DNA from: Elgaria multicarinata webbii
Lineage: Eukaryota; Chordata; Lepidosauria; Squamata; Anguidae
NCBI RefSeq assembly: GCF_023053635.1
Contig: NC_086172.1
Coordinates: 66,080,681 to 66,144,680 of the forward strand
Length of the DNA: 64,000 nucleotides
Reading direction: 5' to 3'
In this document: positions 1 through 12,894 of the stretch, in pieces
Position numbering within the stretch: position 1 is the first letter of the stretch
How the letters are laid out: each line of letters starts with the position of its first letter
Notes under the pieces: generated by a model
The model's input: only the letters and a program-made list of their open reading frames with translations
What the model was told of the DNA's origin: nothing
Databases searched by the model: none
Translations under genes and position numbers: made by a program

Positions 1-21
1 CCAATCTTGCAATAAAATAAT

Positions 22-40
22 TAGTAGTAGTAGTAGTAGT
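22..40. repeat. (TAG)n simple repeat
   Basis: Six tandem TAG units at the start of the window, just after an A/T-rich run; possibly the tail of a degraded L2-type element. Confidence 0.8.
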
Positions 41-433
41 GGGCAATCTAAGCCCTTCCCCAAACTGCTAAAATTTTCATTTTTTGAGTTCTCAAAGTGC
101 AAGCAACCTTCAAATGATTTTGAGCACAATTAACTCAGTCCGTTAATTAACCACAGACATGCTGGTTTAAAAAGGCTTCTGTAGAGACTAGATTATATTC
201 AAAATCAGCCTGCGTTAGAGTCAACTGCTCATGCATTCATCCCAAGCAGGCTAGTGGCAACTCTTCATTATCTTGAGCCCCACCTGACTTTGTTCCAGTT
301 TTGCTTATTTATGCTGTTTTGAAAGTTCGTGTTATCTAACAGATAATTTATAGGATGTGAACCAACACTGTTATCAATCTAAACATTCCCCTTTTAGACA
401 AATAACTGTGGTCTGGAATGTTTCTTTCACTGT

Positions 434-549
434 CTAGTATTGGCTTGGTGCCCTCCAGATTTGTTGGATTATGATTCTCATCTTTGCCAGACAGGATGAT
501 GGGAACTGTAGTGCAGCACCTTTGGAGGGCTACAGGTTTGGAAAAGCTG
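434..549. mobile_element. hAT-type palindromic MITE, family A
   Basis: The left part carries GGTGCCCTCCAGATTTGTTG and the right part its diverged inverse (GATGATGGGAACTGTAGTGC, then GGAAAAGCTG). It matches the other family A copies, best seen at 62978-63121. Confidence 0.7.
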
Positions 550-2831
550 GCTTGGAGCAGCACAGAGAGGAAGAATGAGGGCATGAACATGTTATTCCTA
601 CATTACCACTATTTCTGATGTTCAAGCTATGAACACTGGTGCTTGTTTAGCCAAAACAGCACCAGTCATGCACATGGGGGAGGTATCTTTAGGGGAAACA
701 TCAGTGGAGAGATTCTAAAACAGATCAAAGGAACTATGTTCTGTGGCCACAGAATGCTGACTGTTGAGAGGGAGTGGGGAGGATGGAAAAACATAGGAGA
801 GGGGGAATGGAGTGGCTGGAATCCTGAACAGCAGTACTCCACGCTGCAGTATTTTGCTGCAGGTATTACTTGCTGAAACAGAACAGAAGTATATTGTGAT
901 ATAATAACCGTGGGAAAAGCAATTACAAAATAAGAAAATATCCAGATAGTTGAAACTACATGGCAGGTAAAAGTTCTTAGTCATGACTGTGCACTGCTGT
1001 GCTAAATGTCCCAAAGCCTTATGTTTGTGGCAAATTTCCTTACTTGGAGTATCTTCTAGCTGCAGAAGTTTGGTTTCTTTGTAGGCTCTGGGATTTGTTT
1101 TGTCAGTGATTAGAATAGTGGAAGGGAAGAAGGACATTGCGGTCGCTGGCTGTGTTCAGCTATAACTTTAATCCAGAATTGCTGAGAACTCAACCCTCCT
1201 TGAGTCTTCCTGTCAGTGGGAGCGGCTAAAATAACTAAAAACTAATGAGGAAGTAAAAGCTTCCTGCTACATCTAAAGCAAGATATTATCTTTTCTCTCC
1301 CCTAACAAACTAGAGTCTGAAGTCAGGGGTTGAAGTTGGTTTCCCATTCCTGGATTGTTAAGAGAGCAACAAGCCAGGGTATAGCTTTGGATGTAATGGG
1401 GGCAATCAGGCAATACTCCCATTCACACTTTTCATGAATGATAACCCATAACTCTCAGCAATTCTGACATGGTTAAATCCAAATGCAGCCATTGAAATTG
1501 GGCTGGGAAGTAATTATTAGGCTGCTGACTATGTGACAATATTTGATTACCAAAGTGGGATAATGCTAAGCAGCACACAACTGCTAGAAGAACTAAGCAA
1601 TGTCAGGAAAACGGGTACACAGGTTTTTATAATACCATAGCTATAATGTAAAAAAAACCACAAATTAAGCCTAAGTATATATAATCCGGAAGCAAATATA
1701 TATGAGAAAGGTACATAAATATGATATAATCGCAATAATATTCTGTAACTGAACAAAGCAGAATGGTGTGTGTTTTCTCTGTAGCTGAGCAAAACAGCAT
1801 TACAGGCCTCCGGTTTCTTTTAACCTGTTTCGCAGTTGCTGCTTCAGAACATCCCAACTGGTTACTCAATGAAGCCAAGAATGCCCTTGTGTAGTAGTTG
1901 ATCTAGCTTTTGAAAATTGTATCTTGGTGTCATCTGGTAGCTAAGGCAAGAGTGAGGGCTCCTTGTTGTCCAACACGTTCTTCATTTGGTAATGCATCCT
2001 TTTTTCCTGCATTTATAGCCACAGCCACATGTAAAAGCTGACTAGCTGTATGCTTGTGGAGATATGTACCTATGCTTTTGCAACTTAAAAAACAACAACA
2101 TTCAGCTCTTAGAAAAGAAACTGACATGATTCCAAAATTGCTCCAGGCATAGTGGAGGGTGGTGGAAGGGTGGTGTTTGTCATGGGCATCTACAATCACA
2201 TTAAAATGTGCACACATGTATTACAGTCGCGCTAGCTACGCTGCTGAGAGTTAGTTACAGCTTTTCCCAGGTGTCTGCTTAAAACGCTACATAAACCTGC
2301 AAAATCAGATTGGCCACAGATCATGGAAGGGTGGACAGAAAAAAATGAGTGTATCACGGGCAATGACTGTTCTATAATACCATTTCCAAATCTCTGAAAA
2401 GCCATTGCTTGTGCACAGCTACAAGGAGGGGTATACATTTGCTTTACAAGAAAGAACGGACTGTGAGATTCTGGGATACTGTAATGTAGATTTCGAGCCC
2501 CCCACCCCAATGGTACTAGAGGCATGTGGATTGTCTTCTTCCTTTAATAATGTCTCTGATAGGCAGAGAAAGTAATAATCCCCAAATTTAGATTGTCTTT
2601 AAGAATAATCTTATTTGAACTTAATTGATTATACGTTTAAAACTAGCTGTACTGACCTTGACAAAGAGGTCTTTGAACAGATGAAGTTCTTAAGGAGATG
2701 GTGTAACTTGTGTCTGTAAAGCAAAACATAACGTATTAAGTCCTTCATCTTAAAATGCTCCCCCTGTTTTCTTTAGAAAACTGTTATGGGACACAAATTC
2801 TAAAGGGAGCAGGTAATACCAGAGGCTTTGA

Positions 2832-2972
2832 GGTTGCGTCAATGGCTCAGTGGTACAGCATTTGCTCTGCATACAGGTTCAATCCCTGGCATCTGTAGAT
2901 AGGCACTGCCAGTCAGTTTAAACAATACTGAACTAGATGGACTCTGCATAAGGCGGTTTCATATGTTCAAAT
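2832..2972 (+). mobile_element. tRNA-headed SINE
   Basis: Polymerase III A box TGGCTCAGTGGT (2843-2854) and B box GGTTCAATCCC (2876-2886), followed by the body CTGCCAGTCAG and AACTAGATGGACTC and a tail ending TTCATATGTTC. The same body and tail, longer and better kept, occur on the - strand at 52891-53088. Confidence 0.8.
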
Positions 2973-4330
2973 TCCTAAATGAGGAGGCTCAAAAGCTTTA
3001 TGCATTATAATCTGAAACTATATAAATCACTGGAAGTCTATCCGAAATACTGGTTTCAATCACATCAGAGATGCTGCATGTGAAGATAGGTCCCTTCAGA
3101 TTGGGATGTTTTTCCTTTTCATATTTGGCTGGGTTGAAATTCTTGTTATTGAAATATCAGAGCGATATTTGAGATTTAGCATGATTCACATCCATGGCAT
3201 ATCCATTGCAGAGTCCTTGCTGAATTATGGCTATGTGACGTACTTTATGTCAGCTTTGCAAACAAGTCCACAAAAGCTATTAGATTGCATCCCCATGTAT
3301 GCTTGCCTTCGCTCAGGCACCTTGACAGCCAGAAAGAAAGGATAGAGGTTCTTACCATGCATAAAAACTTCTACCATCTTGGGGGAGTGAATAGAATTAG
3401 TGTGTATTGTTGGTGTCTAGATCACATGCCCTTTACAACCCCCTGAGTTCTTCCAGCTCACAGTTGTTCATATAACTTCACCAAATACATCACAGCAAAC
3501 ACATACACACAGCACTTCCCCAACCTACCACTGAGATATTAAAAAACAAAATAGAACATCTCATTGTTTGTATAGGTAGGTTCACACGAGGGTAGTCATT
3601 TTTACATGTCTCTAGGGCAGAAATGAAAATGGCCGTAGACACTGTGGAGAAATTCAGGTAATTTGACACCAGCATGTCCATCCCAAAACAAAAAGTAGCA
3701 GCAAAGAGAGTCCCAGTTCTTTTGGACTTGGGCCTTATTTTGTATGATTTTTGTTCTTATTTTTCAATATCAAAAAAAGCCCTGCTAGTGCAGGTTTCAG
3801 TGCAAATACAGTCCATTATCCCCAAGTTGCTGTTTGAGAGGGGACTGTGACTGAGAGCAGCTTACAATAGCCCTGCAATGTCGTCCACTGCTAATATTGC
3901 AGGTCAGAGGTGGTTCTGAGGATTTCCAGCCAAAATACCCCCCCCCCCAATGAAAGATCATCAAATCGTTGGATGCATTTAAAGTGGCAAGGAAATGTTA
4001 TAAGGGGGTGAAAGAACAAAAAAAGGTTGTAAATAGCAGAACTTTTCCCAAGAAGGGAAGTCAGTTCAACTGCTGTAACTTGGTTATCGTTCAATGTATC
4101 TGCTTGAAATCTGTACACACTTCTATGACAGGACAACATGCAGATATATTCCATACCAAGTCTCATACTGTTTGGGCAAATCATCTAGATTTATTTAGAA
4201 TATTCAGGTTTTATCATGGTGGAATGCAGCTTGACCCAATTATACAGATACCCTCATGTCTGTAATTTCAGTCAGTTTCACGCAAGAGGTCGTTTAACTC
4301 CCCTGCCAAACTGTTTAAGCCTTTAAGGAC

Positions 4331-4422
4331 ACAATCCCATTGCATGTTTAGACTTACAACAGGGGAATGCTGGGAGTTGTAGAACATTTTTCTGTCCTAA
4401 ATGCAAACATGCAAAGGATTGT
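4331..4422. mobile_element. Palindromic MITE, family B (partial)
   Basis: Carries GGGGAATGCTGGGAGTTGTAG and ends in AAACATGCAAAGGATTG. This is the right arm of the palindrome seen whole at 34619-34742. Confidence 0.6.
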
Positions 4423-6794
4423 TTCTTAAATCTTAAAACCCACAATTGGATTTAACTCCGAAACACACTTGAAGCCAGAAGACTTTTTAGAACTGGTACT
4501 TCATGTTCACAATTGTGTGTCTTCTCTATTTAAATCAAGTGTTTGTGGTTCTGATGGAGGGAGGGAGAGAACATATGTACAGTGTTGTTGTTTTGTAAAG
4601 ACCTCTGGTTTGTTTAAGATTAGCATCATAGCTCCAGATTAAATTAAAGGTTCTTAATTCCTGATGGTGAGAAATAAATAGTGTTAACAGCGACATCATA
4701 TAGCCACTACTATATATTTTTCTTCACTCATTTAACTTCATTAAAACCTTCTCCTGGTCTGTGGTTCACATGATTAAGGGTTGTTTTTCTCGGATTGCTT
4801 TTGCTTTTCCCACTCTGGTTGATGAAACTGTCCACATGTAATTGGGTTAACTACAAGTTTAGAATGAGAGTGAAAAAGATTTGTATCCATGACCACAAGG
4901 GATAGTAATTGAGCATTTTAATTCTCTACAAAGTGTTCTTTTTATTTTAGCGTAACCCATAGACTGGGTTATACATCTGTGGCGTCTCTTTTAGGGTGAA
5001 TAAATGGGGTGGGGAGATGGCACAGAAATGTCTTGACCCATGGCAGGTAATTTTGGTTTTCTGTCATTCTTTTGAGCAATACGTTGGGGGCGGGGGGGGG
5101 CAGGCAGGTGAGGCACACTGTATGCCAACTTGGCTTCCTTTTTGTTGTTGTTGTTAACAGCTTATAAGTTTTGGTTTGGTTTGATTTTCCAATACAATAC
5201 AATAGTAGGCCCTTTCCTCCTGCTCCCATTCCTTCCCCTTTCTGTTTCCCCATTCTGTATTTAAAGAGCAAGTGTTTCATGACTAGTAAGTAAAAACATT
5301 AAACAAAATTCTGATAAATTGGTAGTTACATAGAAAAAACAAATAAAAGTTTCTGTCAAGCATGGCTCTTTGCTGACCTGCACTGGTTTTGTGGTGGATT
5401 ACATTACTCTGCACTTCCCCATGTTAATTGGAATTTATTTCTTTTAGTAATTTGGTGTGATACGCCTTTTTACAGACAACTAAGATCAATAGATCCTGAA
5501 TCCATCTATGTAAATTTGAGGTTTTATTTGCTTTCCAGTGTTGTAGAATAATAAACTTAGATGTTAGTGTGGCCTTACTAACTCATGCATTATCCCCCTC
5601 TGCCAAGTCCCATTTGCCTGGAATGTATCTCATTAAGGCATGGGCATTTTTATTTTTTTTACACTGACTGATGTTTCCAGAAACATGTTGATCCTAGTTA
5701 GGACCTCAAGCAAGAAAGGTATCACTATTGGGCAACTCAGTAACATAGGCACTAGATTAACCTGCAAGCTATTTCACCTCCAAAACTTACTGTGAGATGC
5801 CCAGACATTTGAATTGTCCCGGAGTCCAATGTACTGTATAACCTGCATGTATGTGTTTAATATTTTTTTTGTTCTGGAGTCCAATTTGCTGTATAAGCTG
5901 CAGCCTGAGATGTTAGATGGTTTGACAGATTTCAATGCAATAGGTAGGCTTCAGTGTAGTTTCTAACTCTGCATTCCACTTAATCCTTAGGGGGTCCAAG
6001 TCCGGGATAAGGGCATCTCAGATGAAGCCATATAGGAATGTTTTGGTCTTTGGTTAACTCTGGCACAGCCTGTGCCGCTTAAAGTAGGTCTGTGGCATCT
6101 GAGACAGCCATTGCATTTGGGCCGAATTTGTTATTGAGACTGTATTTAAATTGTAGATATCTTCAGGTGCCTGTAGGAGATAAGCCAAATTCATCTTGTA
6201 ACAATATTCCAAAAGGTTTGAACACATCTTCTTTGGTGAGGAGTTGTGACAGAAAATAAACGCTTTTGCCATCAATATTACCAATTTGGCTTCTTTTTAT
6301 CGGGAAACTTGAAATGGCTGGTTCTAAGGAGCATGTAGGTATCTTATTTGGCAAGTGTAGTGTAGTGGTGATGCCAGCAGAGATTGTAGAAGGACAAGAT
6401 CAATTACTAAATAGTCTGTTGGCTTTCTACCATCGTAAATATCAAACCAAAGGATGTGACCTTCAACTTTACCAGGTCAGTGTTGTATGTTGTGTAACAA
6501 CACTGAAATTGAGATTACTGTTTTAAAAAAATAATGCTTAGGTACCTTTTACTGGAGCAACTAATGTTCAAAACATCAAAAGTTTGAGTATTCTGTTACA
6601 AAGAACCTATCTCCACATTTGTATCATATTGCCTGCTTTCTTTTCCTGTTTTTGTTCTGCGGCATCAAAATGCATACAGAGCCTGATAAACAACTTCAAA
6701 TAAAGATTGATTTGGCGGAATGTAACATCCTACACATTAACTTCTATCATAGAGGATAAGGCTATCCATTGCTACTATTGATGATTGCTGTACA

Positions 6795-7158
6795 TTACCT
6801 CCAGTATCCGAGGCAGTATGCCATTGAATACCAGTTACTGGGGAACACAAGTGGGAGGCTGCTGTTGCGTTCATGTCCTGCTTGTGGGCTTCACATGGGT
6901 ATCTGGTTGGCCACTGTAGGAACAGGGTACTGGACTACATAGGCCATGTTCAGAAGACACCTTAAACCATGGCTTTAACCACGGTGAATAAAACAAAAGG
7001 CCTTATTTACTGTGGTTAAAGCTGTGGTTTAAGGTGTCTTCCGAACACAGCCTGGTTTTCTGGCTTAACCACCATGGTTAAAAGCCATGGTTTAAGGTGT
7101 CTTATGAACGGGCCCATAGTCTTTTAGTCTGAACCAGCAGGGTTGCTCTTATGTTTTT
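6795..7158 (+). mobile_element. CR1-type LINE 3' fragment, interrupted by a MITE
   Basis: Shares CCAGTTACTGGGGAACA, GGCCACTGT and the tail GAACCAGCAGGGTTGCTCT with copies at 14361-14530, 41752-41938 and (reverse) 53823-54060 and 58571-59172. It is split by the palindrome at 6943-7114. Confidence 0.7.
6943..7114. mobile_element. Three-armed palindromic MITE inside a CR1-type fragment
   Basis: About 172 bp flanked by the 5-bp direct repeat CATAG (6938-6942 and 7115-7119). Three copies of the same arm are present: forward GACACCTTAAACCATGGCTT, then two inverted copies (GTGGTTTAAGGTGTCTTC and CATGGTTTAAGGTGTCTTA). The outer ends form terminal inverted repeats of about 32 bp. The host repeat resumes in register on the far side. 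Confidence 0.75.
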
Positions 7159-7728
7159 ATGTGTTTATGCCTACTGTATAATTTTATATGCAAATATAAA
7201 TGATCTAATAATTAAATTTAAACCTCACAACAGTGCTGCTGGATACAACTTTAAAGATTCTATAAAAAATAAAGTTTAGTTGATGGAGAATTGAGGTTTA
7301 GACTCATTTGTTAACACATAGTCTCATCTTTGATCAGAGTTATGGATTATGTATCCATAGAGTTACCACTATTTTCCATACAGTTTTTGTTAACCGTATG
7401 ACCCCTTTCATGGGGCAGCCAGGAACTGCATTGAGCGAAATAATGTTAGAACTGCAGAAGCCAGGTAGGAAAATATTTCAAAATTCAATTTGACATCATA
7501 ATCATGGTCTTGTATAGTCTGAAAAAAAGAGGGAGAGGGCCCATTTTAAGAATGGAAGAGCCCTGCTGAATCAGTCTGCTAGGTTAGCCAAAAGGTGCCA
7601 GGAAGCCCAGAAGCAGGTCATGAAGTCAACTCTCCTCTGTTTGTGCCCTAGCAACTGATATTCAGAGGTACAGTGCTTCTGAACCTGGAGGTTCAATAGA
7701 ATTATAGATAGCCGTTGTTAATAGATAT

Positions 7729-7760
<32 letters not shown>

Positions 7761-7818
7761 TTACATTGCTATACCGCCCAATAGCCGGAGCTCTCTGGGC
7801 AGTTCACAAAAATTTTCA
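7729..7818 (-). mobile_element. L2-type LINE 3' tail (GCCCAATAGCC subfamily)
   Basis: (ATTT)n tail, then ATACCGCCCAATAGCCGGAG and TCTCTGGGCAGTTCAC. This is the reverse complement of the hairpin-bearing tail described at 10818-11093. Confidence 0.8.
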
Positions 7819-10817
7819 CAAGAAGGATCCAAGTCAAGTTTATCCTCCATAAAGTCATCTAATCTCCTCTGCAAGCCATCTAAGGCAGTGGCTATCACCA
7901 CATCCTGAGACAGCTAATTACATATGTTATACTTGTTGTGTCCTGAATGTACAGCCCATTAATTTCATTGAGAGACCATGAGAGAAAAGTAGAGTTGGAG
8001 AGTAAAAAATGCTATCCATTTTCTCCATTTCATTACTGATTTGATACATTTCTAATCCTCCTTGGTTTTCTTCTCTCCCACTCCACCCCTTAACTAAAAA
8101 GCCTAAAGCCTAAATGTGTTAGCCTTTTTTCATAGGGAAGCTGTTTTGGTCGTCTTTTTGCAATACGGCAGCACCACAGATTTATTTGAAATGGAATGTT
8201 ATGGTACTGGGTGTTTTAGTTTCAGTCTCTCTTCTAATATTCCCTAGCATGAAATTTACTTTTTTAACAGTCCCACAGTTGATATTTTCATTTAGTTAGC
8301 CATCACACACACACACCAAGAGAGTCACAGGTGATTCAAGTTCAGATCCTTTCAGTTTAAATCTGAAATTGGGATGGTTTTCCCTCATGTGAATTACCTT
8401 GCATTTTAATATTCTAGGGTCCAGTTGCTGGGATTCTTGCAAGCCCTAACACAAATAGGGAGAATGGTTGAATAGGTGTATTAGCATACTATAAGGACAA
8501 AAAGTCTGGGGAGATGGGAGCGGGCTTGGGGCCTGAAATGCTTTTTGAAGGACATATATTATGGATTCTGGCAAAATTGGATGTACAGTGTAGCCCTTCA
8601 TCAGTATTGTATTCTTTGTAAGATTGCAAATAATAGAAATTTGGGTATTGGTTACCACCGTACAGCTGGAGTTTGATCGTTGTGGGCTTTATGATAGGTT
8701 GATCCCTCAGAGTTTTTAACCCCGTTTCCTCACATCAGGAAATTGTAGAATGCATTAGAATTCTATAGGTATTAATAATTAGTCTAATGGAGATTGGATG
8801 TTTGAGGCTTTGCCAAAGCTTCCATTAAATTGAAAGCTCTTGGTGTTCTGATGAGTAAGATGGTTTGTGTGCATAATTGGTTGATGGCTAGTTTTCTCTG
8901 ATGCTTTTAAGAAAATTCCAGAGTCTTCTCTTTCCTCCTGTACTATTCTATTTTACACTGATCCCCTCACGTACAGTGTCATGTTCTGACTTTGATTCAG
9001 ATAAACTTGACTTGGATCCTTCTTGTGAAAATCACTTGACTTCCAACGTGTTCTCAAAATCCATGTTTTATGCACCCCATGTTCCATATAATAAAGACTA
9101 ATATTATTAAAGTATATCTGAGCTGCTTTGGTCTGTTGAGGCATAGAGCCTGTGGCACATTGAGTTGGTCTTGTGAGGATGGAACCATGTCCAGTGTTCT
9201 TTGACCTCTACAACCTTCAGATCTGCTTCTCATTTACAACTGGGAGCTGCAAAATGAGGCTTGTACCTATCTATACCTGTGACCTGAAATTTGGTCTTGG
9301 TGTTGCTTAAGATTATTGCTTTAAGTGGGCTTTGGCTGATAAACACTACAATATAAATATGTCTTTAAGTTTGTTTTTTGTTCTTTCTGCTTTAAGAATT
9401 CTCACCTGATGTGTTCTTGGATTCTGTGTTGAGGCAGGCATTGTTGTTTCCCCTCTGCTCCCTTCCTTGACTCTTGCTCTCCCTATTTATTCATTTTTGT
9501 ACTGCATCTCTCTGAAAGCAGCTCATAGTTGGGTGGTGGGATGATTGTGACATCACAAAGTAAGCTGCCAATCAGTGGGATACTCCCTCCCTCTTTTTGC
9601 GAGGTTTCTATCCTGTGGATTTATTGGCTGAAATGCTTCTGTAATGATTTTTAGGTGCCATACTTTAGATAACACTGCCTGAAAATCAGGTTTCTATGCC
9701 CCTGCTGTCTTAGAGAGTAGATTTCCTTTGAGATGTTTTACAGCGGTGCATCTGTAATGAATATTTGCATTTTAACTAGCTTTTCCAAAATAAGCCTGTT
9801 CTGGATGTTAGATACAGAAGAATAAACCAGCATTCATTTTAAAGAGCTGTAATATAATACTTTAATGTATTGGGATCAAGTTTTTTTTAATGTGAGTTTT
9901 CCATTCCTTTCCCATGCTGCCTTGTGTGCTTCCATATTCTTTAAATTATCTTTTGTCTGTCTCTTCCATTAAATCCTCTGCTCAGTTTTTATGTGTTGTT
10001 TGGTTCATCCTTGCAATTCCAAACCAGTAAACAACCTCTCTTCCTTTCTTGCCTCTGAGAATATACATCTTTATATCACTCCTAGCCTCCAAAGAAACAC
10101 AGAGGCTTGTTGTATTATATAAGCTGCTGCAAGAACCTTTTGGTTTAGCAGGGTATAAACTTTAATAATAAATTTAATTGTGTGCTTTACAATATTGGAT
10201 ATATTTTCTTTTAAGGCTGCACTTGAGCAGCAATGAAACTGATGACCTGTTTCCAAAATAACAAGAACAATCTGTAAAGCATAATGTGCATGTAAATAAT
10301 AAATAATGCACACCTGCATAGGAAGTTCCCCTGATAATTGCAACACTCCTTCTGGGAATTGCTATGATGACATTTGGGGCTTGAGAATGTGAACTGTGAG
10401 ATGAGATCTGTCACATTGGGATCTCGTCAGAGAGGCCTGAGAAGCGATTGCTCAATGCTGTTTATTCATCTGTCAGAGTCTGCCTACATAGAGAGAACAG
10501 CATGGTACTGACATGCTTACCTGGTGACTCTAAACATTTATTCCAGAAATAAATAATCCCTGATGTCCTCTCCTCCACTGTGCACTCAGGAATATGTATG
10601 TGGAGCTGCTACTTCCATGAAACAAGAGGCTGAGGCTGACTAGTTTAAAATATGTGAAATTTAGAGTCAGATCTTATACATGTAGAAATAAAAATGTTCC
10701 ATTGAGTTCATTGCAACTTCCTCCAAGTAAGTGTGCCTCAGATTGCAATCTGAGTCTCAGAAGTGACTAGTAAGGCAGACTCAGTCCCTCGGTGCTATGA
10801 TACACTGTACTCCTTCC

Positions 10818-11093
10818 ATCACCAGCTGAAGACCTTTTTATTTTCTTAGTATTTTAACACCTTATTTAACTTAAATTTAAACTTGCTGTTTTAATTCCAT
10901 ATTTTAACATCTATCAATTTTTGCTGTGTGGTTTTATCCTGGTTGTGCTTTTTATATTGTATTTTGTATTTGTGTTTTTAGATTGTTGGTTGTTTTTATG
11001 CTCTTCATGATTTTAATTTTTGTGAACCGCCCAGAGAGCTTCGGCTATTGGGCGGCATAAAAATGTAATAAATAAATAAATAAATAAATAAAT
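10818..11093 (+). mobile_element. L2-type LINE 3' end with tail hairpin
   Basis: Begins near AGCTGAAGACCTTTTTATT, the end of the coding part, then an AT-rich 3'UTR and the hairpin at 11026-11056 (stem ACCGCCCA with TGGGCGGC), and ends (AATA)n. Same subfamily as the coding copy at 57342-58064. Confidence 0.85.
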
Positions 11094-11099
11094 GGTCTC

Positions 11100-11620
11100 T
11101 GCTCCTGGAAGAAAGAAATAACTGAACTGCCTACCCAACAGCAGGTGGGTGCAGGGACATCCTGCTACTGTCCTCTCTGTCCCCTGTCCTGCTGCAACCA
11201 TGAGGCGCCACTGTCTTTCTGCCCTTCCCAATGCCTCGCTCCGATGGCTCCTTCCTCCGAACAAGGCATTTTGATGAGGCATTGTGGCCCGGTGTCACAG
11301 ATGGTCTTCAGGCCTATCTTGAGGAAGGATCCCTTAGAGCAAAGCATTTGGGCATTTACTGCAGCAGGAAAGCAGCTAGTGGGGCTACCCAGAGAGCCTG
11401 CAGTGTATGCCCAGTGCCTCACTCTGAGGAGTCCTCAGACTGAGGCATTATATCACTGCTCATGAGAGCTGTTGTGGCCAATTTCCTGCAACAGAATTTG
11501 CTGCAGTAGGAGAGCAGCCAGTGGAGTTCTCTGGAGCATCTACCCTGCTGTTTTGCTCTGAGGAGTCCTCAGAGTGAGGTATCAGCCTAGGTGTGGCAGC
11601 AAAGGGCGGGCAGTCCTCTT
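11100..11620 (+). repeat. Diverged duplicated segment, origin unknown
   Basis: Two related blocks (about 11336-11453 and 11487-11581) share the order CTGCAGCAGGAAAGCAGC or its variant, then CTCTGAGGAGTCCTCAGA and TGAGG. A third weaker relative may start near 11222. No coding sense recognised. The segment lies between two L2 tails. Confidence 0.5.
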
Positions 11621-11637
11621 GACAGTGGAATGAAATC

Positions 11638-12149
11638 GGAATTCAAGGTGTTGGCAATGACATTCAAAGTCCTAAACGGCTTGGGACCTGAGGGGACCTG
11701 AGGGACCTGAGGGAGCATTTCCTCCTATATATGCCTGCCTGAGATTTGAAATCTGTTAGAGGAGCCCTCCTCCACGTCCCATCAAAGCGAGACATACATT
11801 ATGGTGGAATGTGGGAGAGGGCTTTCTCTATTGTAGTACCCTGCTTGTGGAATACCCTCCCCTTGGAGGTCTGACTGGCACCAACACTGGTTTCATTTCG
11901 GCGCCAAGTTAAAACATGGCTTCAAGGGCTCAATTCTCCATGGTTACACATAGTTTTAATTAATTTTAATTGTTTTATTGCTCTTAAAAAATTTCTACCA
12001 GTTTTAATTTGTGAACGATTTATTACATTTTAGCTATGTAAATTATGTTTATATTGTTTTGATTTTATCTGTATGGCTCCCTGAGATCCCAGTGATAAAA
12101 GGGCAGGATATAAATGCTTTAATAAATAAATAAATAAATAAAATAAATA
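11638..12149 (+). mobile_element. L2-type LINE 3' end, second subfamily
   Basis: Decayed end of the reverse-transcriptase frame (TTCAAAGTCCTAAACGGCTT, the FKVLNGLGP motif), then TTTCTCTATTGTAGTACCC, an AT-rich 3'UTR and an (AATA)n tail. A short triplication (GGGACCTGAG / GGACCTGAG) sits near 11685-11715. Confidence 0.75.
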
Positions 12150-12580
12150 TCAGGGTGACTAAGGCAGTCTCTGTATCAAAACCAGCCCTGAAACCAGATT
12201 GAAGCCAGCTAAGCAAGTCTCATCTAAAAGCACCTGGAGTTGTGAAGCCATCAACTGCTGAAGTACCTTGACCAAAGAAGGGACGTTAGCTATTGGTCAA
12301 TGATAGTGACAACTCTTCAGGTCCAGGCAGGGTTCTCTTCGGAGCAGCTTTCAGGAATGTCTTTTTTAAGATGATTGGGAAACCTCTCCTCCCACCCACC
12401 CCCGCGCCCACTAATCTCCTGGATCCAGCTATCCATCCCTTTCTGTTTGCAGTTAGTAGCCATGAAGGGCTAGGGTCAAATGTTAGGCTGCACCCCTCTA
12501 AATGCCTTGTCCATATCCTGAGGCCCAGATACTGCTTGCTGCTAGAATCAAATTCTTCCTAGCTCCATTGCTCTGAGTGG
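12150..12580. repeat. Probable repeat-derived sequence
   Basis: Contains phrases common in vertebrate LINE remnants (CCTGGAGTTGTGAAGCCATC, then CTTGACCAAAGAAGG). Directly abuts the L2 tail. Family not determined. Confidence 0.35.
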
Positions 12581-12844
12581 AAAACAGGAAGTCCATGTGT
12601 TAAAGGCTTCAACAGAGTTTCATTAGAATGGCTTGTTGACTCTTGACAGCCATGTACCTGGAAAATATTGTTGACAAACTGTGAAGTCTTGAAAAAGGAG
12701 AACTTCTAGGACCCGAGAAGCTAACAGCAAGCCTCTTAGAACATTATCATAATGTCTGAATTAGTAACTACAGTTTAATTTCATCAGTAGCTGACATGAT
12801 TTATGGTGTAGAAGGCTGCAGCCAGAATCTTTGTAAGGATTGCA

Positions 12845-12846
<2 letters not shown>

Positions 12847-12893
<47 letters not shown>
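12847..12893. repeat. (TA)n simple repeat
   Basis: An uninterrupted AT dinucleotide run of about 46 bp within intron 1. Confidence 0.95.

Positions 12894-12894
<1 letters not shown>

Noticed and set aside
2832-2972. Functional tRNA gene
   Set aside because: A and B boxes are present, but there is no cloverleaf or discriminator end and the sequence continues as a SINE body.
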